Shown here: in pieces, positions 22,601-32,310 of the stretch
Position numbering within the stretch: the stretch's first letter is position 1
Layout: every line of letters starts with the position of its first letter
NCBI RefSeq assembly: GCF_033118175.1
Contig: NC_083691.1
Span: forward strand, 18,263,001 to 18,327,000
Source: Dama dama
Taxonomy: Eukaryota > Chordata > Mammalia > Artiodactyla > Cervidae
DNA length: 64,000 nt
Reading direction: 5' to 3'
The notes under the pieces: generated by a model
Seen by the model: the letters and a program-made list of their open reading frames with translations, nothing else
Databases searched by the model: none
What the model was told of the DNA's origin: nothing
Position numbers and translations under genes: made by a program

Positions 22601-22630
<30 letters not shown>
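22601..22630 (+). repeat. (GGC)10 trinucleotide repeat
   Basis: Ten uninterrupted GGC units followed by GAGCGC, upstream of the ASAP2 start codon, probably in the 5' UTR or promoter. In the frame of the ASAP2 ATG the units read as glycine codons. Confidence 0.97.
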
Positions 22631-22633
<3 letters not shown>

Positions 22634-22640
22634 CGCGCGG

Positions 22641-22673
22641 ATTGGCGGCCCGGCCCTCCGCGCCGCCCCGCCC
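22641..22673 (-). promoter_or_regulatory. Inverted CCAAT box and GC box
   Basis: ATTGG at 22641-22645 is an NF-Y-type CCAAT box on the minus strand. CCCCGCCC at 22666-22673 is a GC box on the minus strand. The pair lies just downstream of the GGC repeat, a typical proximal CpG-promoter arrangement. The functional role is inferred. Confidence 0.5.
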
Positions 22674-22829
22674 AGCGCCCGGCCGGCCGCCGCCCCCCGG
22701 CCCGGGCCCGCCCCTCTCTCCGCGGGAGTCGCTCGGGGCCCGCGGCTGGCTGGCTGGCGGGCACTTCCCGCCGGCTGTGCGCCTCCGCTTCGGGGACCGA
22801 TCGCGAGCGCAGGCGGCAGCGGCGGCGGC

Positions 22830-22851
22830 GGACGGACGGACGGACGGACGG
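22830..22851. repeat. (GGAC)5 tetranucleotide repeat in 5' region
   Basis: About five GGAC units run through 22830-22851 between GC-rich blocks. It lies roughly 240 bp upstream of the ASAP2 ATG, probably in the 5' UTR. Confidence 0.95.
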
Positions 22852-23089
22852 GCCGCGCCCGAGCTGCGCGGCGCTGCGCGCGCGCGTCCCCTGCTCCCGC
22901 CGCCCGGCCCCGCGGGCGGCCCACCCGCGCCCTGCGGCGGCTCGTGCGGCTCCCGCGGCGGCGGCCCGCGCCCCGGCGCCTCCCTTTGTCCGCGGGCCGG
23001 CAGGCGGCGTCCGGGCGGCCGATCGGAGCCCGCGCAAAGCGGCTGAGGCGGCGGCTGCCCCGCGGCCGGCCGCCCGCCGCGCCGAGGCG

Positions 23090-23215
23090 ATGCCGGACCA
23101 GATCTCCGTGTCGGAATTCGTGGCCGAGACCCATGAGGACTACAAGGCGCCCACGGCCTCGAGCTTCACCACGCGCACGGCGCAGTGCCGGAACACCGTG
23201 GCGGCCATCGAGGAG
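23090..23215 (+). CDS. ASAP2: ASAP2 coding exon 1 (partial gene, 42 codons)
   Basis: Encodes the N-terminus of ASAP2 (DDEF2, PAP). This cytoplasmic ARF GTPase-activating protein stimulates GTP hydrolysis on ARF proteins and acts in membrane traffic and focal-adhesion/actin remodelling downstream of Src and PYK2. The exon reads from MPDQISVSEFVAETHEDYKA to CRNTVAAIEE. This is the ASAP-family N-terminus that leads into the BAR domain; H15-E16-D17 and the A32-E42 stretch fit ASAP2 rather than ASAP1. The family order BAR, PH, ArfGAP, ankyrin, Pro-rich, SH3 is known, but only the first 42 of about 1000 residues are here. The start has a purine (G) at -3. The exon ends in phase 0 at GAG|GTGAGC. The reading frame stays open upstream (see findings). 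No exon 2 was seen downstream. Confidence 0.94.
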
Positions 23216-23299
23216 GTGAGCAGCGCCCGCGGGCTTCGCGGGGCGGCCGGGGGCGGCTCCGGCCGCAGGTAGCGCCGCGCCCGGGTGCGTCCCCGCCCC

Positions 23300-23326
23300 C
23301 GCCTGCCCCCGCCCCCCCCCCCCCGC
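23300..23326. repeat. C-rich tract in proximal intron 1
   Basis: Poly(C) with few interruptions, including a run of about 14 C, on the downstream side of the CpG island. Confidence 0.85.
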
Positions 23327-24109
23327 CCGGGCCCGGCTCCGGCATCCCGGGAAAAAGTTTCTTTCCCTCGGAATCCGGACGCGGCCGGGCGATCCCTGCC
23401 CGAAACAGAAGCCCTTTGTTCCAGGAGAAGGCTGCTGCTGCCAGGCTACCTTGGGCCTTTTTAAGACCACCCCCCGCCCCTTCCCTCCCCAGCCCCCCGC
23501 GGGGCGCCGGGCCGGACGGTTCATATCCCGTCCCCCTTGCCCGCGCCCAGCCAACTTTGGCCCGAGAGTCGGGGCAGTGGTGAGCGGGGAGCCCCCACCC
23601 TGGCCGTCGCGGCAGGGTCATCGGCTCGCCAGCGGGTCCCCGGCGCCCCCCCCCCGTCCCCAGTTTGGGGAATTGCCCGGGTGCCTAGCCTGCCCGGCGC
23701 GGCGCTCTGTGCCCGGGGCCCGGCTCTGCCGGACTCGAGGGCCGGTCCGGGGGACCCCGGCTGCCCAGGAAAGGTGTGCGCACCTTTAGCCAGGGAGGCC
23801 CGCCCGGTCCCGCAGCGCGCCCGGGGAGGAGTGCGGGGAGCCGGGCTTCTGATACGAAGGACTTTGCTCCCTTCCTCTCCCCAGCCCCACCACCCCGGGA
23901 TGTGTGTGTCTTACCTGATCGCTCCCCCCGGACGCCTCCCTTCCTCATCAGCCTGGAAAAGGCCTGATTTTAGGCAAGGTGCAGAGTCATCGTCTGCTGC
24001 TAACTAGGAAGCCCTCCACGTCCTGGGCGAGCGCACTTAGGACCAGCAGGCTTAGGTGACGGTCAGAACGGCCTGCTACCGAAGGGCAGGGTTTGGGAGG
24101 CCAGGGCCA

Positions 24110-24290
24110 CCGCTGACTGTGGTTTGGGGCTTTTTCTCGCTTCTCTGCCCTCATTTACCCTTACCTGTCAGACGGGACGAGCAGTGCATCCTTTCCAGGG
24201 TGGTGATGAGGGTCAGAGACAACTATGTGTCAAGTGCTTGGTTTATACTAAATAGGTATGTACTAAATGTACTTGGTTTACAAGCCCTAC
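24110..24290 (+). repeat. MIR SINE fragment
   Basis: CTTCTCTGCCCTCATTTACC, TACCTGTCAGACGGGACGAG, GGTGGTGATGAGGGTCAGAG and AGTGCTTGGTTTATACTAAA follow MIR sense. Confidence 0.7.
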
Positions 24291-24640
24291 GGTGCCGCTG
24301 TTGAATCGATGATCACCTTCTTTTCCGCCACAATGTCAAGGTACATTCTTGAAATGGGGTATGGTAGGTATTTTAGGAGAGGACTGGGCCTGAGTGAGTG
24401 AAGGGAGGTCACCAGAAGAGCTTAATTAAGCGATGGCATTCAGTTTTTTTGCCCACTTGAACAAAGCAGCTGCTGTTAGGAACTGCTTGGGAAAAAATAA
24501 ATCCAGAATGTTTTCCCTTAATGAAAAAAAATTTCCTTTGTAGGCATTAACAGTCAATAATAGGCTAAATGAAAAGCAGCACATTCAGCATTCTGAATGT
24601 TTTAAGTGTAGTAAGGGCATCCTCCCCTCCCTCCTTCCTC

Positions 24641-24672
24641 GCCTCCCACCCCCCCCCCCCATTTTTTTTTTG
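24641..24672. repeat. Poly(C)/poly(T) tract
   Basis: CCCACC, then a run of about 13 C, ATT and a run of about 10 T. Likely length-variable. Confidence 0.9.
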
Positions 24673-25259
24673 GTGGAAGAGAGCTGCATGTAAACGTTTT
24701 GCGGTGAGCTGTGTGATCCCACATCACTTAATTCTACTCTTATTAGCAAGGCTTCAAAATGATGCCTTCAAATTAGGCTGGTGGGGGATGAGTGTCAGAA
24801 GTTTCTTCAGAAGTGCTGGTTGAAAAGCAAGAAAAAAATTTTCGCAGTGTTTTGAAAATACATCATTAATAATGTTTATTGACTGATAGCAACCCAAAAG
24901 GTAGCTGAGTGTGTTTTCAGGGAAGGGAGCTTTTATACACCATGCCTTAAAAAGAATGCTTAATTGTGCTTAAAGTTCTGTTTCTTTTCCCTACTGCAGT
25001 TTGTCGGTTAAATATTATTAACACTGGCAGATGTTGGAAAGCTAGGCAAACAGGAGTTGCTATTAAAATTGGCATACCCTTTCGTGATTAATGTTAGTTT
25101 GCGGTGTGTAGTTCCAAAGCTCTTTTAGTGTGCTGGGCAGATTACCCTAGAGCTCAGTTACTGAGTGGATGAAAGAGAGACCGGATTTGGTCATTTTATT
25201 TAACTGCAGGCTTGCTCCATGTTGCGTCTTAAGAACACACACGAATTGGTTAAAATCTC

Positions 25260-25275
25260 AAAAAAAAAAAAAAAA
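25260..25275. repeat. Poly(A) tract
   Basis: A run of about 16 A with no recognisable retrotransposon body attached. Confidence 0.9.
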
Positions 25276-25689
25276 TTACAGTTCTGTCTCACTTTAAGCA
25301 GATCCAGTACACATACTGAGATGATGCCACATGTGAGCTTACATTTATGAGAGAACTGAATTGGGAACAGTTTTATTTAACAAGTATGTCTTCATATTTT
25401 GATTTTAACCAAGCATGTGCTTCCTGCAGACAGTGGTTATTGGAACAGAGTTACTCATTTCACAGAAATAAATATAAAATTTGCAAGTCCATGGTCCTAT
25501 GTTTAAACATACATGTCACTGAATTAGTAAACTAATTTTGAACCGAGTAACCTTTGTGTATCTGTTATTTCCAGGATAGGCTATGTCTGCTAAAAATCAT
25601 CCTACAACTGAAGTGTACTTTTTCTTTGATACGCGTGCCTGTAGCTGGACTATCCTACCCAGTACCATGAACCTCTCATCTGTTGCATT

Positions 25690-25815
25690 TATTTCTCATT
25701 CTCGAGTTACACTTGAAGAAGTTGAGGCTTAGAGATGCTAATTTGCTCAAGGTTATAGAGCTAGTAAGTTGAAGAGCTGGAGCTTGAACTTGGCTCCATG
25801 CCGTTTTCAGAAATG
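25690..25815 (-). repeat. MIR SINE fragment
   Basis: GAAGTTGAGGCTTAGAGATG, TTTGCTCAAGGTTATAGAGC and TAGTAAGTTGAAGAGCTGGA are antisense MIR core. Confidence 0.85.
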
Positions 25816-25872
25816 ATGCTGCTGTTTGTTACTTTCAGTAAGGCTGAATTCTCTAAATGACTCTTTTGTCAG

Positions 25873-26060
25873 ATTGTCCAAGTTCAGATTCCACCACTGG
25901 CCAGTTGTGTGAACTTGGATGAGACGACTAATGTTTTCTCGTTTGCCTTGATGTTAGTCTGGATAACAATACCTGTCTGCCTTGGAGAGGTGAGAGAGTT
26001 TAATGAGATAGTCCACAACACAGTACCTGGTAGACAACCGGTGTAATACATGCTAACTGC
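25873..26060 (+). repeat. MIR SINE fragment
   Basis: CCACCACTGGCCAGTTGTGT, AACTTGGATGAG, GGAGAGGTGAGAGAGTTTAA and CACAGTACCTGGTAGACA are MIR sense. It lies in opposite orientation to the MIR copy just upstream. Confidence 0.8.
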
Positions 26061-26920
26061 TTTAACAGTTTGTATTATAATTAATCCATAGAACCTGATG
26101 CAGATATTTGGCCCCAAGATGAGATTTACATGGGTGGGTTGATGTGGCCTAGGAGAGTAGGGGGAAAGGAATGGTTGAATGAGTAAGTGAATTGAAAGCT
26201 ACTACATGTCTGTTAACCATTGCTTTTTAACTGGTTTGTTGTCTTGGCAGCAGGTCAGCACAGCAGTGTTTTAAAATTTTCACTTGGTGATCTCTTGGTG
26301 AAGTAATTGTTTTGCACAGTTTTAGCCAAGTCTGATGCTTCAATTGGGATCTGCCCTGTGTTTTTGGAAATAATGGAAAAAATCAGTAGTGACTGAATCT
26401 GAAAACCCTCCCCTCTACTGTTTGTGGGGGTTTTATTGCTGTCTCACGTTCTTTGAGTCTCTGAGCCCTTTGAAATATTCTCAGAATAGGGAAAAGTTGT
26501 ACATGTATGTGAAATGTTCATAGTTAGACCCTCCTTTAAAGCATCAGCCACTCTGTCGTGCTTATTTGGCTTTGTCAGATACATAGTTTTAAAAATAAAT
26601 TTGATGTTGACTTGTAAGTATTAAAATTTAATCTGCTTCCTTCCGGGCCATAGTTCTCCACTCTGTTGTCCTTGGTTGCCTTGGAAATCTCATTGCTGTC
26701 ACAAGCACAGGGTTCTAACTGCAGGGAGAGAGGGAGCATCTGGACTGCCCAGACTCCCGGGGGCCTTGCTGTCCTTGGGGCCAGATGCCCCTCCCAGCAG
26801 CTGTTAGTGGGAACCCGGCCTGTGTACTTTTTAGGCAAGAGTATGGTTCTAAACCCTGTGTGATTTGTTTGAAAAACACCTCCTCCAAATAGCAGATTAA
26901 TGGATTTTAGATTTATTGTC

Positions 26921-27115
26921 GGGTTTCCCTGATGGCTCAGATGATAAAGAATCTGCCTGCAATGCAGGAGACCCAGGTTTGATCTCTTGAGTTGGAAAGA
27001 TCCCTGGAGAAGGGAATGGCTACCCACTCCAGTATTCTTGCCTGGAGAATCCCACGGACAGAGAAGCCTGGTAGGCTACAGTCCATGGGGTCGCAGAGTT
27101 GGACACGACTGACTG
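26921..27115 (+). mobile_element. Bov-tA SINE
   Basis: Head GGGTTTCCCTGATGGCTCAG, body with CCAGTATTCTTGCCTGGAGA, end GTTGGACACGACTGACTGAA. This is the first ruminant SINE downstream of the promoter. Confidence 0.95.
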
Positions 27116-27212
27116 AAAGGACATCACCTACTTGCCCAGTCCATTCTTATTTTCAGAAATGAGCCTGTATGGGTCAGACAGGACCACAGTAAAAAAAAAA
27201 AAAGACATATAT

Positions 27213-27445
27213 GTTTGTTTATGTGGCTGCGTCGGGTCTTACTTGCAGCAGGTGGGATCTTTGCTGTGGCCCTCCGACTCTGACTGTATTGCGCTGCCTC
27301 CAGAGCCTGGGTGCTCAGTAATTGTGGCTCAGGGGTTTAGTTGCTCCATGGCATGTGGGATCTTTGTTCCCTGGTCAGAGTTCAAACCTGTCTCCCCTGC
27401 ACTGCACAAGGCAGATTCTTAACCACTGGACCATCAGGGAAGCCC
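27213..27445 (-). mobile_element. CHR-2-type SINE, minus
   Basis: GTGGCTGCGTCGGGTCTTAC through GGCAGATTCTTAACCACTGG and CATCAGGGAAGCCC is the reverse complement of a CHR-2-like tRNA SINE. Confidence 0.92.
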
Positions 27446-27647
27446 GAGGGCCGCCTTTTTATGCTGTATTCTGTAATCTGGACATAGGTGTCTGGAAATC
27501 TTGGAGTGATTTGAGAGAATGATCTCTGCTTACGAGATTCCCATTCTCCGCACCCCCCTCCCCCAATTGCCCCTTCAATTTGTCTCTTTCTTGTGATTAA
27601 CAGTTAAAATACTAATGCCTTCCTGGTGGGGTTTCAGGCCTGTCCCT

Positions 27648-27800
27648 CATTCAGTATTTAGTAAATGCTTGCTGTGTGCCAGGTGATGGGAAGAGAGTTC
27701 CCAGGAGGAATGTGTTCTATCTTTGAAGCAGCCTGCAGCTGAGTGGGAGAGACAGCCATCCTATAAACAAATCAGTGCAGTAAAACATGGTTAGGCTGTG
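27648..27800 (-). repeat. L2 LINE 3' end, antisense
   Basis: AGTAAATGCTTGCTGTGTGC, CAGGTGATGGGAAGAGAGTT and ATCCTATAAACAAATCAGTG follow antisense L2. Confidence 0.7.
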
Positions 27801-28160
27801 ACCACAAGATTGTCCAAAATCCTGGATGCCCAGGGATGGCAGGGGTCAGGTGTGTCTGGGGTCATGGATAGGAGGGCCTTGCATGATGACATGGGATCGA
27901 GTCTTGAAGTCAGGATAGTCATCTGTAGGTACTAAGCTGTCTCAATAGAGCCTTTTGTATTTGTCTCCCCGCCTTAGGTAAATATTGACCCACTCCTGAG
28001 GTGGTGGCCATCTAGGCCTCTGGTTGAATTTTCATAGCCAATTCACAGCACTGCTCAGACCACGAATTTGGAATAATCCTTGATTCTTACCCTCCCCATT
28101 CCCAGGCCCTGATGCCTTTCTTCATGGAGCACATTCATTTTAGATCTGCACTGTCCAGTT

Positions 28161-28801
28161 TGTTGTTGTTCAGTCACTCATTCGTGTCCGACTCTGTGAC
28201 CCCATGGACCAGCATGTCGGGCTTCCCTGTCCTTCACCATCTCCTTGAGTTTGCTCACACTCGTGTCCATTGAGTCGGTAATGCCATCCAACCATCTCAT
28301 CCTCTGTTGTCCCCTTCTCCTCCTGCCCTTGATCTTTCCCAGCATCAGGGTCTTTTCCAATAAGTCCGTTCTTCTCTTCAGGTGGCCAAAATATTGGAGT
28401 TTCAGCTTCATCATCAGTCCTTCTAGGGAATATTCAGGGTTGATTTCCTTGAGAATTGACTGGTTTGATCTCGTTGCAGTTCAAGGGTCTCTCAAGAGTC
28501 TTCTCCAACACCACAGTTCAAAAGCCTCAATTCTTTGGCGTTCAGCTTTCTTCATGGTCCAACTCTCACATCTGTACATGACTACTGGAAAAACCATAGC
28601 TTTGACTAGACAGACCTTTTTCAGCAAAATGATGTCTCTGGTTTTGAATACACTGTCTAGGTTTGTCATAACTTTCCTTTCAAGGAGCAAGCGTCTTTTA
28701 ATTCCATGGCTGCAGTCACCATCCACAGTGGTTTTGGAGCCCAAGAAAATAAAATCTCATTCCTTCCACATTTTCCCCTAGTGTTTGCCATGAAGTGATG
28801 G
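28161..28801 (-). mobile_element. BovB LINE 3' portion, minus (copy 1)
   Basis: It covers the BovB reverse transcriptase C-terminal tail in reverse complement. The minus frames at 28178-28414 (LKLQYFGHLKRRTDLLEKTL) and 28481-28744 (FPVVMYRCESWTMKKAERQR) are remnants of that ORF, separated by stops and frameshift. Non-functional. Confidence 0.95.
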
Positions 28802-29152
28802 GATTCAGTTCAATTCAGTTGCTCAGTCGTGTCCGACTCTTTGTGACCCCGTGAACTGCAGCACATCAGGCCTCCCTGTCCACCACCAGCTCCCGGAGTC
28901 CACCCAAACCCATGTCCATCGAGTCGGTGATGCCATCCAATCATCTCATCCTCTGTCGTCCCCTTTTCCTCCTGCCCTCAATCTTTCCCAGCATCAGGGT
29001 CTTTTCAAATGAGTCAGCTCTTCGCATCAGGTGGCCAAAGTATTGTAGTTTCAGCTTCAACATCAGTCCTTCCAATGAACACCCAGGACTGATCTCCTTT
29101 AGGATGGACTGGTTGGATCTCCTTGCAGTCCAAGGGACTCTCAAGAGTGACT
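28802..29152 (-). mobile_element. BovB LINE 3' portion, minus (copy 2)
   Basis: A second, shorter 3' end starts with TTCAGTTCAATTCAGTTGCT and covers part of the same region as copy 1. AGTGATGG at 28794-28801 and 29153-29160 flanks it as an 8-bp TSD. Confidence 0.93.
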
Positions 29153-29329
29153 AGTGATGGTTAATTTTAGGCAGTATCCAACATGGCAGCCTGAAATCAA
29201 GCATTCAGTTTCTTGGCTGCCCCAGCCACATTTCAAGTGCTAATAAGCACATGTGCATTGGACAGTGTAGGTTTAGAACATTTTTGTCATCGCAGAAAGT
29301 TCTGCCGGACAATGCTTTTTAGATGCTTG

Positions 29330-29490
29330 CAACTCAGAAGGGTCTACTGACAGCAGCATCAGCATCGCCTAGAAGTTTGTTAGAAACGCAGACTGTCAGG
29401 GCCCACCTTAGGCCTTGGAATCGGAATCTATGGTTTCCCAAGATCCCCAGGTGCATTCTGTGCTCGTTAAGGTTTGCGAAATGCCGTTCT
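29330..29490 (-). repeat. MER5A hAT fragment
   Basis: AGCAGCATCAGCATCGCCTA, GAAGTTTGTTAGAAACGCAG, AGGGCCCACCTTAGGCCTTG and ATCCCCAGGTGCATTCTG are the reverse complement of MER5A. Confidence 0.85.
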
Positions 29491-29499
29491 CACCGTGAT

Positions 29500-29655
29500 G
29501 GACAGTAGAATCACTTGCAGGGAGGGAGGAGGTTGTAGAATAGAGAGATGCCTGGCCAGCTCCATGAAATTCCGACTTTATTAGTTAGGGTGGGTCCTGA
29601 AGCACTGGCATTTTCTAAAGCCACCCCCTAAATGGGGTTGATGATCACTGCAGTA
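29500..29655 (+). repeat. MER5A-like hAT fragment, opposite orientation
   Basis: AGAATCACTTGCAGGGAGGG, GTGGGTCCTGAAGCACTGGC and ATTTTCTAAAGCCACCCCCT read as diverged MER5A sense. Confidence 0.6.
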
Positions 29656-29729
29656 AAGTAAGGTAATGCCAGGTAGTGACAAGTGATAAGTTACACAGGA
29701 TACAGGAATAGAATGAGACTCTGAAGAGC

Positions 29730-30060
29730 AGGAAACTGAAATCAGGAGAGGCCTCTCTGAAGAGGTGGCATTGCAGCAGAGCCCAGGACGCAGTGAGGAG
29801 CCAGGGAGGAGCAGCCTGTGAAAAGGTGGGGGTGACTCAGCCATCCTGGAGGAGAGGAGGGGTGAGGGTGGGGGCCGGGCAGGCCAGATCACAGGAGACC
29901 TTGGCGATGTCGGGAGGGGCTGGGTTTTGTTCTCATGTGGTGGGAAGCCGTTGGAGGGTTTGATCTGATTTACATTATTGGTATTTCAGGGTGGTCGTTC
30001 CAGGCAGGATAGACAGGCAGGGCAGGAGAGAAAAGAGGGAGATTGGTGGGGGCTGGGGGT
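29730..30060 (-). repeat. L2 LINE, antisense
   Basis: GAGGCCTCTCTGAAGAGGTG, GTGGGAAGCCGTTGGAGGGT and GGCAGGATAGACAGGCAGGG follow the conserved antisense L2 segment. Confidence 0.65.
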
Positions 30061-30935
30061 CTTCCCGCAGGCGGATGCAGCGGGGGCGATGAGAGTCCAG
30101 TGGAGACCCTCTGTGCTGACGGTCATGGTGTGCGCTAGGGTGAGCTGAACAGAACAGGGTCCCTGTCCCAGTGGAGGCAGAGGCCAGGCTCCGGCCCCCG
30201 AAGAGTGGACCTCCTGGTGTCCCCCTGGCGAAGCTGACACCCAGGTGTCAGCGGGTGGAGGCCCGCGGTGCTGCTCAGCACAGCTTGCTCTGAAAGTTGT
30301 GTTGGAACCAAGGCTGGACGTTCATTTGGTTTTCCACAGACGCAGGTCAGAGAAGGGAGAGAGGACGCAGAGCTGCGTGGACGGGGTGTTTGCTTCCGTC
30401 CTCTTGTTTGTAGGTAGATGTAGCCTGTGACACTTTCTTAGCGGTGTCAGATGTCTGGGACACTGTTCCCATTCAGCTCCCCAAACACTCTTCTTTCCAC
30501 TAAAAAAGAGGTGGTGAATTCACCTCCCCTCCTGCCACAATAGGAACCTGCCTGCTTTGCTTATACTTTCTCTGTGTCATACGGCCTTCAGGTGGTTGCC
30601 AGGGTCCTTCCAGGTACTTTTGTACCGTTATGGTTTTATCATATGGATGATGTGGAGTAAATGAACCAGAGCTGGAATGCTGGAGCTGTGTTTTCATTTG
30701 TATTTGGTTGTGTTGGGTCTCCTGATACGTAAATAGGCCTGGGCACCTACCAGTGTATTGTCACTGTGGGGTGCAGTGACGTAAAAGCGGGCAGGACCAG
30801 CTCCTTCCCCTAAAGCCCTTATTTTCTCAGTCTTTTGTGTGCAGTTAGTGTTTATCCCTTCAGCACTTCTTTTGTGCTGTGGACCCTCTGGAACTCTGGT
30901 GAAGATATTTCAGAAAGATGTTTTAATGCATCGAA

Positions 30936-31121
30936 TAAAATTGAACCCAGGTCTGCTGCATTGCAGGCGGATTCTTTACTGTGTCTGAGCCACCAGCGAA
31001 GCCTAAGAATACTGGAGTGGGTAGCCTATCCCTTCTCCAGGGGATCTTCCCAACCCAGGAGTCAAAGTGGGGTCTCCTGCATTGCAGGCGGATTGTTTAC
31101 CAGCTGAGCTACCAGGGTCCC
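30936..31121 (-). mobile_element. Truncated Bov-tA SINE with duplicated tRNA head
   Basis: Two head segments in reverse complement follow one another. The first runs to 31001 (TTGCAGGCGGATTCTTTACT...AGCCACCAGCGAAGCC). The second spans 31002-31121 and starts inside the Bov-A body (AAGAATACTGGAGTGGGTAG), ending with its own head (GGATTGTTTACCAGCTGAGC). No 3' tail is present. Confidence 0.88.
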
Positions 31122-32094
31122 CTCATACAATCTTAAACGGGACCAGATCTATTGAAATACAGTTAGAAAAATATTTGAAAAAAATCTATAACACTAATAT
31201 GTATTTCTTTACTAATGCATTGAATATCAAGATCTGGTTGGTTGTGGGTCCAATAAATACTTTAATTTTGAGGTCCTGATGAATGTAAGCAATGTGGGGA
31301 GCTGTTTCTAACGACTCTAAAAATATTGAGTCTTCTTTTTGGAGTCACAGGTACTGCTGATGTTACCATGGTGTGTTGCTTACATTCATAATTGAGGGAA
31401 GTGCTAAATTTTAGTTGGGGGCTAATGAAATACAGATGTAATTCTTTTTTCCAATCCCAGCTCTCTGAATTCAGACTAAGAATTCCAGGCTTGACAAGAT
31501 TATTTTAGTTGATTGTCTTTTGGAGTGAGTGAGTGAGTGACTGTGTAACAGTGTTGTTTAAACAAGCCTTGTGATTATTACAGTGTCATGGTCATGAATT
31601 GGTTCTTAGAGTTCAGCAGAGAGGGGTGACACCCCGAGCCTGTGTTACAATCATCGAGTAGTAAAGGTGCTTAGAGGAACTAGGGGTGGAGGGTAAAGCT
31701 GTCAGTTGTGGTTGGACAGCCATGCTCTCCGAATTTTTTTCAAGGTCAGGGCAGTTTCTCATGTGATCCCAGGTTAGTTTATACCCTCATGCATGCCTTG
31801 GAGTTCAGTGACACTATGAATTGCATCTATGAGTCCTGTAGTTAGGACCCTGAGCTGGGCTGCTCAGTTCTATTTTTACCTTTCTTATTTTTCTGGTTTG
31901 TCATCTGCTGTCCTTAACTCTGAAGGGCAGGCTTGGGTGTGAAGTGATAGTTGGACTTCTGCCTTGTTTTCAGTGAAGGTAACGTATTTGAAACGATGCT
32001 GTTGTTGCATGAGTGTGTTTGGGGTGTCTACAGCATAGCTGAAATGTTACTGTCAGTCGCTGTTTTTTTTTTTTTTTTTCTTTTCTCTTGCCTC
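31122..32094. other. Intron 1, no ruminant-specific repeat
   Basis: Unique-looking sequence with a short GTGA run near 31524-31543 and a poly(T) of about 18 at 32062-32079. No exon was recognised. Confidence 0.55.
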
Positions 32095-32310
32095 TTAGCA
32101 CTTATTGGATGCTTACAGTATGCCAGGCTTGCTTTAAATTTTTTACACATATTAACTCTTAACTTGTTCAATGATTACGAAAATCCTGTAAGGTCTCTGG
32201 AACCTAAACCACTTTACCAGGAGCACAGAGCTAGGAAGTGGTGGAGCCAGGATTCAAATGCAAGCATTTTGACCTGCGAGTTTCCGCTCCTGTAGCCTCC
32301 GGCTGCCTCT
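32095..32310 (-). repeat. MIR SINE, long copy
   Basis: CTTATTGGATGCTTACAGTA, CACATATTAACTCTTAACTT, ACCAGGAGCACAGAGCTAGG and GAGCCAGGATTCAAATGCAA span nearly the full MIR in reverse complement. Confidence 0.85.

Larger units (their letters stand above)
22190..23830 (+). promoter_or_regulatory. ASAP2: CpG-island promoter of ASAP2
   Basis: By eye this is the only long CpG-dense block in the window. GC content rises sharply near 22200 and falls after about 23830. The island surrounds coding exon 1 at 23090. I see no TATA box at a plausible spacing, so a dispersed CpG-island start is expected. GC boxes, an inverted CCAAT box and an E2F-like TTCCCGCC (22765-22772) are present. The exact transcription start cannot be read from sequence. 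Confidence 0.88.
28139..29305. mobile_element. hAT MER element split by two BovB copies
   Basis: The left terminus TTTTAGATCTGCACTGTCCA at 28139-28158 and the right part at 29161-29305 belong to one short palindromic hAT-type MER. The right part contains AGCCACATTTCAAGTGCTAA, ATTGGACAGTGTAGGTTTAG and GCAGAAAGTTCTGCCGGACA. About 1 kb of BovB lies between the two arms. Confidence 0.7.

Noticed and set aside
21950..23554. 534-codon minus-strand open frame across the CpG island, and several long frames on both strands of the same block
   Set aside because: They are explained by GC-rich DNA lacking stop codons. The products are Arg/Pro/Ala/Gly simple sequence without domains, and they are antisense to ASAP2 exon 1.
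28178..28744. Minus frames with reverse-transcriptase-like C-terminal sequence
   Set aside because: They are remnants of a 5'-truncated BovB copy broken by stops and frameshift, not a gene.
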